Positions 1-5,149 of a stretch of DNA of 5,149 nucleotides are shown here, in pieces. Each line of letters begins with the position of its first letter. Positions within the stretch are counted from its first letter, which is position 1. The stretch is from assembly GCA_024304875.1 (NCBI GenBank), contig JAMWZF010000233.1:1-5149 (forward strand). The letters run 5' to 3'. Origin of the DNA: Paracoccaceae bacterium (GTDB lineage Bacteria; Pseudomonadota; Alphaproteobacteria; Rhodobacterales; Rhodobacteraceae). The position numbers and the translations under genes are program-made. Below the pieces are notes generated by a model. That model was not told where the DNA came from, made no database searches, and was given only the letters and a program-made list of their open reading frames with translations.

Positions 1-989
1 GGTCCGACCAGTGGCGCGGCGGCGCGGAGCACCTGATCCTGGATAACGTTCAGCTCGGCCAGGGTCTGCGCCGTCAGCGCCCATTTCGCCTCGGGGTCCC
101 GCCGCCAGGTTCCGCTGCCCGAACAGGGCGCATCGCAAAGGACGAGGGCGAACGGCGCGGCGGTCTCGAGCGCCGCGGTGGTCGCTTGCCGGACGTCCGC
201 CCCCGCCCGCGCGGCCCGCGGGTCGAGGTCGCGCATCCGTGCGGGGATGGCATCGTGCGCCCAGACCGGGTCATCGGTCAGTGCCGCGAGGGCGAGCGCC
301 TTGCCCCCGGCGCCGGCGCAGTAGTCGAGGATCCGGCCCTGCGGCGCGAGGTCCAGCACGACCGCCTGGGAGTGCGCGTCCTGCACCTCGATCCGGCCGT
401 CGAGGTAAGGTTGCGAGGCCGATACCCGTCTGGCATTTTCGGTCACGATCAGGGCCGTCGCCACCTCGGGATGAGGGGCCGTCCCGATCGCCTCTTCGGC
501 CAGCGCCGCTGCCACGCTGTCCCGGTCGGTCCTGCGCAGGTTGACCCGCAGGAACACCGGCGCGCGGTTCCGGCTGTCGCTCAGCATTCTCTCGGCATCC
601 TCGCCGAGGTCGGCCGAAAGCTGCGGCCAGAGCCACTCCGGGCAGTCGAGCATCTCGGCCCTGGTCATCTCGGCCGTGGCGGACGGCTCGTCTCCTGTCA
701 GCGGCGCAGGGGCATGGCGGCCGGCGCCGAAGACCTCGGCGGGATCCGTTCCTTCGGCCCGGAGGGCGCCGAGCATGAGCCCCCGCCCGTCCGGTGCCCC
801 CCCGAGGGCCGCGAAGGACCGGGCGCAGCGGATCGCGCCGAAGACATGATCGCGAATGGCCGCGCGGTCGCTCGAACCGGCAAAGCGGTGTGCCCTGCCC
901 CAGTCCTTCAGCGCCGCGTCCGCCCGCTGGCCGCCGCGCCAGAGGTCCAATACCTCGATCGCCGCCTGGATGCGGGCGGCGGGAGTCAC
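1..989 (-). CDS. rsmB: RsmB-type 16S rRNA (cytosine-5) methyltransferase, 3' end cut off by window edge
   Basis: SAM-dependent enzyme of the RsmB/NOP2/Sun family, which methylates cytosine-5 in 16S rRNA (C967 in E. coli) during ribosome assembly in the cytoplasm. I translated 329 codons from a GTG at 989-987, starting VTPAARIQAAIEVLD. Residues 1 to about 130 look like the NusB-like RNA-binding domain. FLRVN (146-150) is the family RNA-contact motif. ILDYCAGAGGK (220-230) is the SAM-binding motif I. DAPCSGSG (286-293) is motif IV, with Cys289, the cysteine used for product release. The motif VI cysteine that attacks the base should lie beyond position 1 and cannot be checked. Family members are about 380-430 residues, so roughly 50-100 are missing. 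The GTG overlaps the TGA of the upstream hydrolase (GTGA, 989-986) and has no clear ribosome binding site, which suggests translational coupling. The family is secure; the exact target base is inferred. Confidence 0.93.
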   Translation of the reverse strand, partial: MTPAARIQAAIEVLDLWRGGQRADAALKDWGRAHRFAGSSDRAAIRDHVFGAIRCARSFAALGGAPDGRGLMLGALRAEGTDPAEVFGAGRHAPAPLTGDEPSATAEMTRAEMLDCPEWLWPQLSADLGEDAERMLSDSRNRAPVFLRVNLRRTDRDSVAAALAEEAIGTAPHPEVATALIVTENARRVSASQPYLDGRIEVQDAHSQAVVLDLAPQGRILDYCAGAGGKALALAALTDDPVWAHDAIPARMRDLDPRAARAGADVRQATTAALETAAPFALVLCDAPCSGSGTWRRDPEAKWALTAQTLAELNVIQDQVLRAAAPLVG

Positions 990-1765
990 AGGGGCGCCCG
1001 CGCGAAGCCGTCCCCGTCCCGCGCCAGCCGGTGGAACTTGCCCGGACCGAGGATATGGGCGCCGGACCAGACCAAACCCTCGGCAGCCACGCACGCCAGC
1101 GCCATCGCCCGCGTCTCGGCCGCGAGCGCGCCGTCCACGTCGAAGGTCGGCCCGCAGGCCGGATCGGGGAGTTGCAGCGCCTCGGAATGGACAATGTCGG
1201 TGACGAGAGCGAGGTCGCCGATGCGCAGGCCCGAGTGCCCAGGCGTGTGCCCCGGCAGGTGCCAGAGGGTGATGCCCTGGCCGAGGTCTGCGCCATCCTC
1301 GATCAGGGTCGGCTCGGTCAGGGAGAGGAACCGCCCGCCGGGGGCGTCCCTTCCCTGCCAGTGGGCGGCTTCGGCCCGGTGCATGAGGACCTCGGCCTGC
1401 GGGTAGGCCAGCCCGCTGTCCTGCGTCAGCGCCCCGCCGACGTGGTCGCCGTGCAGGTGGGTCAGGATCAGACGGTCGATGTCGCCGGGCCGCAGTCCGA
1501 GGGCGGCGAGACGCTCGGGCAGGAACCCGGCGCCGTCTCCGAACAGCGTCCCGCAGCCCGCGTCGACGAGGTCGATCCCGCCCGGGTGACGCAGAAGGTA
1601 GGAATTGAACTCGGTCGCGGCCTCGGTGAGCCCGGCGGCGGCGAGCCGGGCGGCGCGGGTCTCCTCGGTCAGCGAGGGAAAGACCTCGGCCCCGAAGACC
1701 TTGGCGCCGTCGACGAGGCAGATGACCTCGACATCGCCGGCCTGGAAGCGATCCACCCCGTCCAT
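986..1765 (-). CDS. metallo-beta-lactamase-fold hydrolase, substrate unknown
   Basis: A 259-residue cytoplasmic protein with no signal peptide or membrane segment. The metal-binding signature HLHGDH (His103, His105, Asp107, His108) follows a hydrophobic strand. PGHTPGH (171-177) should supply the third-site histidine, probably His173. Asp190 in LVTDIVH and His237 in SGAHILG complete a two-metal (usually zinc) site, so all expected ligands are present and the enzyme should be active. The layout resembles the lactonase/glyoxalase II/AidB-like branch, but nothing visible fixes a substrate; calling it a quorum-quenching lactonase would be a guess. The chosen ATG at 1765 lies 5 nt after the guaB stop. 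A GGTGA, which includes that TGA, sits 5 nt before it as a plausible ribosome binding site. An in-frame ATG at 1867 would overlap guaB by 97 nt, and its extra residues look like read-through of another frame. The 3' end overlaps rsmB by 4 nt. Confidence 0.92.
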   Translation of the reverse strand: MDGVDRFQAGDVEVICLVDGAKVFGAEVFPSLTEETRAARLAAAGLTEAATEFNSYLLRHPGGIDLVDAGCGTLFGDGAGFLPERLAALGLRPGDIDRLILTHLHGDHVGGALTQDSGLAYPQAEVLMHRAEAAHWQGRDAPGGRFLSLTEPTLIEDGADLGQGITLWHLPGHTPGHSGLRIGDLALVTDIVHSEALQLPDPACGPTFDVDGALAAETRAMALACVAAEGLVWSGAHILGPGKFHRLARDGDGFARAPL

Positions 1766-1770
1766 GCCGG

Positions 1771-3219
1771 TCACCCGGCCCGGTAGTTGGGACTCTCGCG
1801 GGTGATCTGCACGTCGTGGACGTGGCTTTCCTTGAGGCCCGCGCCGGTGATCTTCACGAACTGGCACCCTGCCCGCATCTCGGCCACCGTGGCATTCCCG
1901 GTGTAGCCCATCGCGGCGCGCAGGCCCCCGACGAGCTGGTGGATGACGGCCCCCGCGCTGCCCTTGTAAGGCACCTGCCCCTCTATCCCTTCGGGGACCA
2001 GCTTGTCGGAGGCGGCGTCCTTCTGGAAATACCGGTCGGCGCTGCCCCGCGCCATGGCGCCGAGGGACCCCATCCCGCGGTAGGATTTGAAGCTGCGGCC
2101 CTGGTAGAGGATCACCTCGCCGGGGCTTTCGTCCGTGCCCGCGATCATGGAGCCGACCATGGCGCAGGAGGCGCCGGCGGCGATGGCCTTGGCGAAATCG
2201 CCCGAGAACTTGATGCCGCCGTCGGCGATGACGGGGACGTCCCCCGCGGCGGCGGCGCAGTCCATGATGGCGGTCAGCTGCGGCACGCCGACGCCCGCGA
2301 CCATGCGGGTGGTGCAGATGCTGCCCGGCCCGATGCCGACCTTGATCGCATCGGCGCCGGCGTCGATCAGGGCACGGGTGGCCTCGGCGGTGGCCACGTT
2401 GCCGGCAATGACCTGGACCTCGTTCGACAGCCGCTTGACCCGGCCGACGGCGTCGAGGACGCCCTGGGAATGGCCGTGGGCGGTGTCGATGACGATGACG
2501 TCCACCTGCGCATCGACCAGCGCCTCGGACCGCTCGAAGCCCGAATCGCCCACGCCGGTCGCGGCGGCGACGCGGAGGCGACCGAGGCTGTCCTTGCAGG
2601 CGGTGGGGTTCAGGACGGACTTCTCGGTGTCCTTGAGGGTCAGAAGGCCCGTGAGCTTGCCGGTCGCATCCGTGACCAGCAGCTTCTCGATCCGGCGGGC
2701 CTTCATCAGGCTGATCGCCTCGTCCCGGTCCGCGGGCTCGCGCAGGAGGGCGAGGTTGTCCGAGGTCATCATCACCTTGACCGGCGTGTCGTCGCTCTGG
2801 GCGAAGCGCATGTCGCGGTTGGTGACAATGCCGAGGACGCGGTGCTTGTCATCCACCACGGGGAAGCCGCTGAAGCCGTAGCGTTCGGTCAGGGCGCGGG
2901 CATCGGCGAGGGTCTGGTCCGGGCGCAGGGTGACCGGATTGTAGACGATGCCGCTTTCGAAGCGTTTCACCCTGCGGACCTCGCGCGCCTGCTCGTCGAC
3001 CGTCAGGTTCTTGTGGATCACCCCGATCCCGCCGGCCTGGGCCATGGTGATCGCCATGCGGCTCTCGGTCACCGTGTCCATCGCGGAGGACAGGAGCGGG
3101 ATGTTGAGGGAGATCTCGCGGGTCACCTTCGTGCGCGTGTCCGCGGTGCTGGGCAGCACGCTGGACGCGGCGGGAACGAGCAGGACGTCATCGAAGGTCA
3201 GGGCCTCGCGAATCTCCAT
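1771..3219 (-). CDS. guaB: IMP dehydrogenase
   Basis: Converts IMP to XMP with NAD+, the committed step of GMP synthesis, as a cytoplasmic tetramer/octamer. The gene is complete at 482 residues, a normal bacterial length. The N-terminus (LTFDDVLLVPA, residues 7-17) opens the TIM barrel. A CBS-domain pair, the usual nucleotide-sensing regulatory insert, occupies about residues 92-205. The barrel resumes with IDTAHGH (244-250; Asp245 in the NAD site). GPGSICTTR (297-305) carries the catalytic Cys302. DGGIKFSGD (333-341) binds the IMP phosphate and ribose. GMGSLGAM (382-389) and the flap SADRYFQ (393-399) follow, with Arg396-Tyr397 as the expected water-activating pair. No key residue is missing. 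The ATG at 3219 has a perfect AAGGAG 8 nt upstream. It heads a minus-strand run with the hydrolase and rsmB genes, so a transcript probably starts in the divergent gap at 3220-3366. Confidence 0.98.
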   Translation of the reverse strand: MEIREALTFDDVLLVPAASSVLPSTADTRTKVTREISLNIPLLSSAMDTVTESRMAITMAQAGGIGVIHKNLTVDEQAREVRRVKRFESGIVYNPVTLRPDQTLADARALTERYGFSGFPVVDDKHRVLGIVTNRDMRFAQSDDTPVKVMMTSDNLALLREPADRDEAISLMKARRIEKLLVTDATGKLTGLLTLKDTEKSVLNPTACKDSLGRLRVAAATGVGDSGFERSEALVDAQVDVIVIDTAHGHSQGVLDAVGRVKRLSNEVQVIAGNVATAEATRALIDAGADAIKVGIGPGSICTTRMVAGVGVPQLTAIMDCAAAAGDVPVIADGGIKFSGDFAKAIAAGASCAMVGSMIAGTDESPGEVILYQGRSFKSYRGMGSLGAMARGSADRYFQKDAASDKLVPEGIEGQVPYKGSAGAVIHQLVGGLRAAMGYTGNATVAEMRAGCQFVKITGAGLKESHVHDVQITRESPNYRAG

Positions 3220-3227
3220 GGGGGCTA

Positions 3228-3233
3228 CTCCTT
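3228..3233 (-). promoter_or_regulatory. guaB ribosome binding site
   Basis: AAGGAG on the minus strand, 8 nt before the guaB ATG at 3219. It is a full Shine-Dalgarno core at good spacing and confirms the start codon. It also fits strong expression of a housekeeping enzyme. Confidence 0.85.
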
Positions 3234-3284
3234 GGGAGGGTTCGGTTGGCGGTTTCCTGTTTCACGGATGGCGCAGGATGGCAA

Positions 3285-3314
3285 GGCGGCCGCGGTTGTG
3301 TCCGCGAGGCCGCC
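3285..3314. repeat. GC-rich hairpin in the guaB/VOC divergent gap
   Basis: The left arm at 3285-3295 pairs with 3302-3305 and 3308-3314, giving 11 G-C pairs with a 2-nt GA bulge and a 6-nt loop (TTGTGT on the plus strand). It lies upstream of both start codons. It could be an operator or 5'-UTR structure for guaB, or chance in GC-rich DNA. No T-run follows on either strand, so it is not a normal terminator. The loop TTGTGT followed by 17 nt and CATTCT (3319-3324) is a very weak promoter candidate for the plus-strand gene, with 3 of 6 matches in each box. Confidence 0.35.
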
Positions 3315-3327
3315 GGATCATTCTGAG

Positions 3328-3339
3328 GGCGGGCCCGCC
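3328..3339. repeat. perfect 12-bp palindrome
   Basis: GGCGGGCCCGCC reads the same on both strands with no central spacer. It lies 27 nt before the VOC gene start. It might be a dimeric-protein binding site, but short GC palindromes arise easily at this base composition and no regulator family is indicated. Confidence 0.25.
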
Positions 3340-3353
3340 GCCGCAGCGGGACC

Positions 3354-3360
3354 AGAGGAG
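3354..3360 (+). promoter_or_regulatory. ribosome binding site of the VOC gene
   Basis: AGAGGAG lies 6 nt before the ATG at 3367. This is a good Shine-Dalgarno match and decides the start of the VOC-family gene. Confidence 0.8.
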
Positions 3361-3366
3361 TGAACG

Positions 3367-3783
3367 ATGCGCTACACCGTCGGCCGCCTGATCGACCATC
3401 TCGACATCCGCGTCAGCGACTACCCGGCATCCCGCCGGTTCTATCGGGCCGTGCTGGACGCTCTTGGGTTCGCGGAGGCCTTGGGAGACGGGGACGATTT
3501 CATGGACCTCGACGAGCTCTACATCAGCGCGGCCGAGGACGGGTCCGTAACGAGGGGCCTGCACCTGTGCTTTCAGGCCCCGGACCGTGCGACCGTCGCG
3601 GCCTTTCACGCCGAGGGCCTCGCGGCCGGGGGACGCGACAACGGGGGCCCCGGCCTGCGCGACTATCACGACGGGTACTACGCGGCGTTTCTGCTGGATC
3701 CCGACGGAAACAACATCGAGGCGAAGTGCGACGAACGGGTCACCGGTCGGTCCGCGCCTCATGTCGAGATCGAGACGGAGTGA
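3367..3783 (+). CDS. VOC-fold protein (glyoxalase/bleomycin resistance/dioxygenase superfamily)
   Basis: A 138-residue cytoplasmic single-domain protein, the usual length for a one-module vicinal-oxygen-chelate protein. The first repeat opens with LIDHLDIRVSDYPASRRFYR (8-27) and the second with GLHLCFQAPDRATVAAFH (64-81). It ends with the hallmark strand and turn YYAAFLLDPDGNNIEAKC (104-121). His11, His66 and Glu118 occupy positions that bind a divalent metal in glyoxalase I and extradiol dioxygenases, so metal binding is plausible. The GGRDNGGPGLR stretch (88-98) followed by the YYAAFLLDPDGNNIE end resembles an uncharacterised VOC subgroup common in proteobacteria. The substrate is unknown; detoxification of an aldehyde or antibiotic binding are only possibilities. 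It is transcribed divergently from guaB, has its own ribosome binding site, and appears to be a single-gene unit ending at the terminator near 3859-3892. Confidence 0.9.
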   Translation: MRYTVGRLIDHLDIRVSDYPASRRFYRAVLDALGFAEALGDGDDFMDLDELYISAAEDGSVTRGLHLCFQAPDRATVAAFHAEGLAAGGRDNGGPGLRDYHDGYYAAFLLDPDGNNIEAKCDERVTGRSAPHVEIETE

Positions 3784-3814
3784 GGGCCACCTCCTGCCGG
3801 GGTCGTCGCAGGCT

Positions 3815-3829
3815 GACTTGGCGCAAGTC
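3815..3829. repeat. palindrome GACTTG-GCG-CAAGTC
   Basis: Perfect 6-bp arms with a 3-base spacer. The right arm CAAGTC recurs at 3844-3849 inside the next palindrome. It could be a hairpin in the VOC mRNA tail or a repressor/activator operator; the sequence alone does not decide. Confidence 0.4.
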
Positions 3830-3836
3830 TGACCGG

Positions 3837-3851
3837 TTGACGACAAGTCAA
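3837..3851. repeat. palindrome TTGAC-GACAA-GTCAA
   Basis: Perfect 5-bp arms with a 5-base spacer, starting 7 bases after the preceding palindrome. The two share the GAC/GTC and CAAGTC words, and their centres are 22 bp apart (about two helical turns). This is a spacing that would suit two dimers on one DNA face, though that reading is inference. Confidence 0.35.
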
Positions 3852-3858
3852 TTCCACC

Positions 3859-3892
3859 GGAAGCGGGAGCGGCTCTCGTGGGCTTTTCTTTT
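3859..3892 (+). terminator. probable intrinsic terminator after the VOC gene
   Basis: GGGAG (3865-3869) pairs with CTCTC (3873-3877) around a CGG loop, with one G-U pair. GGAAGC (3859-3864) can extend the stem by pairing with GCTTTT (3882-3887), leaving GTGG bulged; alternatively CCAC (3854-3857) pairs with GTGG (3878-3881). TTTTCTTTT (3884-3892) follows directly and is the longest T-run I noticed in the window. It lies about 75 nt past the VOC stop, the right place to end that transcript. The bulge and interrupted T-run make it moderate rather than textbook. Confidence 0.55.
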
Positions 3893-3903
3893 CAGGGGTA
3901 GTG

Positions 3904-3951
3904 CTTGGCGGCCTCCAAGGACTTCAGGACGTTAGCGTTCTAGAGTCCTTG
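3904..3951 (+). promoter_or_regulatory. overlapping hairpins, possible leader RNA element
   Basis: The long hairpin pairs CAAGGACT (3916-3923) with AGTCCTTG (3944-3951). It continues with a T-G pair, one C/A mismatch, then AGGACG (3926-3931) with CGTTCT (3936-3941) around a TTAG tetraloop, about 15 pairs in all. A shorter upstream hairpin, CTTGG (3904-3908) with CCAAG (3915-3919), uses the same CAAG bases, so the two structures exclude each other. Competing stems are typical of attenuators and riboswitch expression platforms. However, no T-run follows and the element is about 136 nt before the downstream ATG. It could equally be a DNA-level site or a remnant. The hairpin is certain as sequence; its function is unknown. 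Confidence 0.45.
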
Positions 3952-4087
3952 CAACCCTGGGTCGATCGGGTCGCCTAACCCCGGTCTGCCCTCCGCCTCA
4001 TGACGGTCCTGAGCGAAATGACGGCGCTTCCCCGCTTTCGTCCGCCGCCCGCGTCGGTATGGTCCGGCCAGCAAAGCGAGATCGCCC

Positions 4088-5149
4088 ATGTCCCAGGACC
4101 CCCTCGTCATCTTCACGCCCTCGGGCAAGCGCGGCCGGGTGCCGGCCGGAACGCCTGTGTTGGCCGCCGCCCGAAAGCTGGGGGTCGACCTCGACTCGGT
4201 CTGCGGCGGACGGGGCATCTGCTCGAAGTGCCAGGTCGCGCCCGGCTACGGCGACTTCCCCAAGCACGGGGTCACCGCCCGCGAGGGCGCCCTGTCGGAT
4301 CGCAATGCCGTCGAGGACCGATACGACCGGATCCGGGGGTTGAAACCGGGTCGGCGGCTGGGCTGCCAGGCGACCATCGAGGGCGATATCGTCATCGACG
4401 TGCCGCCGGAAAGCCAGGTCCACCGACAGGTCGTCCGCAAGGACGCCGGAACCCGGGTGATGGTCATGGACCCGGCCATCCGGCGGGTGCTCGTCGATGT
4501 GACGCAGCCCGACATGCACACGCCGTCGGGGGACCTCGAACGACTGAAAGTCGCCCTGGCGGATCAGTGGGATATCAGTGACATCGAGGTCGATCTTCGC
4601 GTGATGCATGACCTCCAGCCGGCGTTGCGGAAGGGCGACTGGCAGGTCACCTGCACCCTGCACACCGGCCGGCGCGGCATCGCCCGGCTGCTGGCCGTCG
4701 CGCCGGGGTTCGAGGACGCGCCGATCTACGGCCTCGCCATCGACCTCGGCTCCACCACCATCGCGGCGCATCTGACCAATCTTGCCGACGGTTCGGTCGC
4801 CGCCAGCGCCGGGGTGATGAACCCCCAGATCCGCTTCGGCGAGGACCTGATGAGCCGGGTGTCCTACGCGATGATGAACCCCGGCGGCGATGCCGAGATG
4901 ACGACGGCCGTGCGCGCGGCAATCCGGGGGCTGGCGACCGAACTCGCCGCCGAGGCCGGGATCGGGGCGGACCGGATCATGGAGATCGTCTTCGTCTGCA
5001 ACCCGGTGATGCACCACCTCCTGCTCGGCATCGACCCGGTGGAGCTCGGCCAGGCGCCTTTCGCGCTGGCGACCTCCGAGGCACTGGTGCTCTCGGCCCG
5101 GGACCTCGAAATCGACACGATCCACCCCTCGGCCCGGGTCTACATCCTG
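4088..5149 (+). CDS. RACo-like corrinoid-protein reductive activator, [2Fe-2S] plus ASKHA (DUF4445 type), 3' end cut off
   Basis: Proteins of this type use ATP to drive one-electron reduction of inactive Co(II) corrinoid back to Co(I) in corrinoid methyltransferase systems. The 354 visible residues begin with a plant-type ferredoxin domain (about 1-108) whose cluster ligands are Cys39, Cys45, Cys48 and Cys93 (C-x5-C-x2-C-x44-C). This matches the [2Fe-2S] RACo type rather than archaeal RamA, which has 4Fe-4S clusters. A linker/middle region follows. The ASKHA ATPase-like domain then starts at YGLAIDLGSTTIAAHL (214-229), the phosphate-binding loop, and continues with MNPQIRFGEDLMSRVSYA (244-261) and VCNPVMHHLLLGIDP (303-317). 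Relatives are about 600-700 residues, so roughly half is missing. The ATG at 4088 is chosen because the ferredoxin domain starts there and a weak GCGAG sits about 8 nt upstream. Corrinoid protein and methyltransferase genes are expected beyond the right edge. Confidence 0.9.
   Translation, partial: MSQDPLVIFTPSGKRGRVPAGTPVLAAARKLGVDLDSVCGGRGICSKCQVAPGYGDFPKHGVTAREGALSDRNAVEDRYDRIRGLKPGRRLGCQATIEGDIVIDVPPESQVHRQVVRKDAGTRVMVMDPAIRRVLVDVTQPDMHTPSGDLERLKVALADQWDISDIEVDLRVMHDLQPALRKGDWQVTCTLHTGRRGIARLLAVAPGFEDAPIYGLAIDLGSTTIAAHLTNLADGSVAASAGVMNPQIRFGEDLMSRVSYAMMNPGGDAEMTTAVRAAIRGLATELAAEAGIGADRIMEIVFVCNPVMHHLLLGIDPVELGQAPFALATSEALVLSARDLEIDTIHPSARVYIL

Larger units (their letters stand above)
3784..4087. 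other. gene-free stretch rich in inverted repeats
   Basis: 304 bases between the VOC gene and the RACo-like gene in which I see no convincing coding region. It holds, in order: a CCTGC/GCAGG hairpin (3793-3812), two adjacent palindromes (3815-3829 and 3837-3851), a probable terminator (3859-3892) and overlapping hairpins (3904-3951). A less structured part up to 4087 repeats ATGACGG at 4000-4006 and 4018-4024. Around 3881-3906 it is less GC-rich than the flanking genes. TATGGT (4058-4063) is a possible -10 box close to the downstream gene, but it lacks a good -35 box. No tRNA, or riboswitch class I know, is recognised. Confidence 0.6.

Noticed and set aside
271..1296. 341-codon minus-strand open frame
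   Set aside because: Same strand as rsmB and the hydrolase but out of frame with both; Arg/Pro/Gly-rich, no domain.
186..1406. 406-codon plus-strand open frame opposite rsmB and the hydrolase
   Set aside because: It spans two well-supported minus-strand genes and shows no recognisable motif; a GC-driven shadow.
3279..3284. TTGCCA on the minus strand as a -35 box for guaB
   Set aside because: At 17 nt spacing the -10 position reads AACAGG, which is too far from TATAAT to support a promoter call.
1816..3363. 515-codon plus-strand open frame opposite guaB
   Set aside because: It is antisense to a complete guaB with all motifs. Its protein is rich in G, A, D and H repeats with no domain, as expected from the complementary frame of GC-rich coding DNA.
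3916..3951. tRNA stem-loop or cobalamin riboswitch
   Set aside because: No cloverleaf, T-loop or acceptor stem could be built, and no B12-box-like sequence is present nearby.
3949..3979. TTGCAA followed by CCTAAC as a promoter for the RACo-like gene
   Set aside because: The spacing is 19 nt and only half of the -10 box matches; not better than chance.
4000..4581. 193-codon plus-strand frame beginning at ATG 4000
   Set aside because: It is out of frame with the RACo-like gene and its product has no family features; it would displace a clearly real gene.
3998..5125. 375-codon minus-strand open frame opposite the RACo-like gene
   Set aside because: The plus-strand frame carries a full ferredoxin signature and ASKHA motifs; the antisense product is low-complexity in character.

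Overview
This GC-rich window carries an ordinary-looking stretch of alphaproteobacterial chromosome. Protein wording, GC bias and tight gene packing point to the Rhodobacteraceae (Rhodobacter/Roseobacter group). That placement is inferred from sequence style, not from a search.

Left part, minus strand (3219 down to 1): three genes read in one direction with almost no gaps. guaB (IMP dehydrogenase, complete) is followed after 5 nt by a metallo-beta-lactamase-fold hydrolase of unknown substrate. That gene overlaps the GTG start of an RsmB-type 16S rRNA cytosine-5 methyltransferase by 4 nt; the methyltransferase runs off the left edge. The layout suggests one translationally coupled operon linking GTP synthesis and ribosome maturation, with the hydrolase as the functional unknown.

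Middle (3220-3366): a short divergent intergenic region with the two ribosome binding sites, a strong GC hairpin and a 12-bp palindrome. It separates guaB from a plus-strand VOC-fold (glyoxalase/dioxygenase-like) small protein at 3367-3783.

Right part: a 304-bp gene-free stretch (3784-4087) is rich in inverted repeats. It holds a probable terminator for the VOC gene, two adjacent palindromes, and a long hairpin that overlaps a competing shorter one. It is followed by the first 354 codons of a [2Fe-2S] plus ASKHA-domain protein of the RACo type (reductive activator of corrinoid proteins, DUF4445 family), running off the right edge. This gene implies a corrinoid-dependent methyl transfer system just beyond the window.

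No tRNA, rRNA, CRISPR array, insertion sequence or phage gene is seen. I do not see a clearly novel system. The items most worth a second look are the structured leader before the RACo-like gene and the uncharacterised hydrolase locked between guaB and rsmB.
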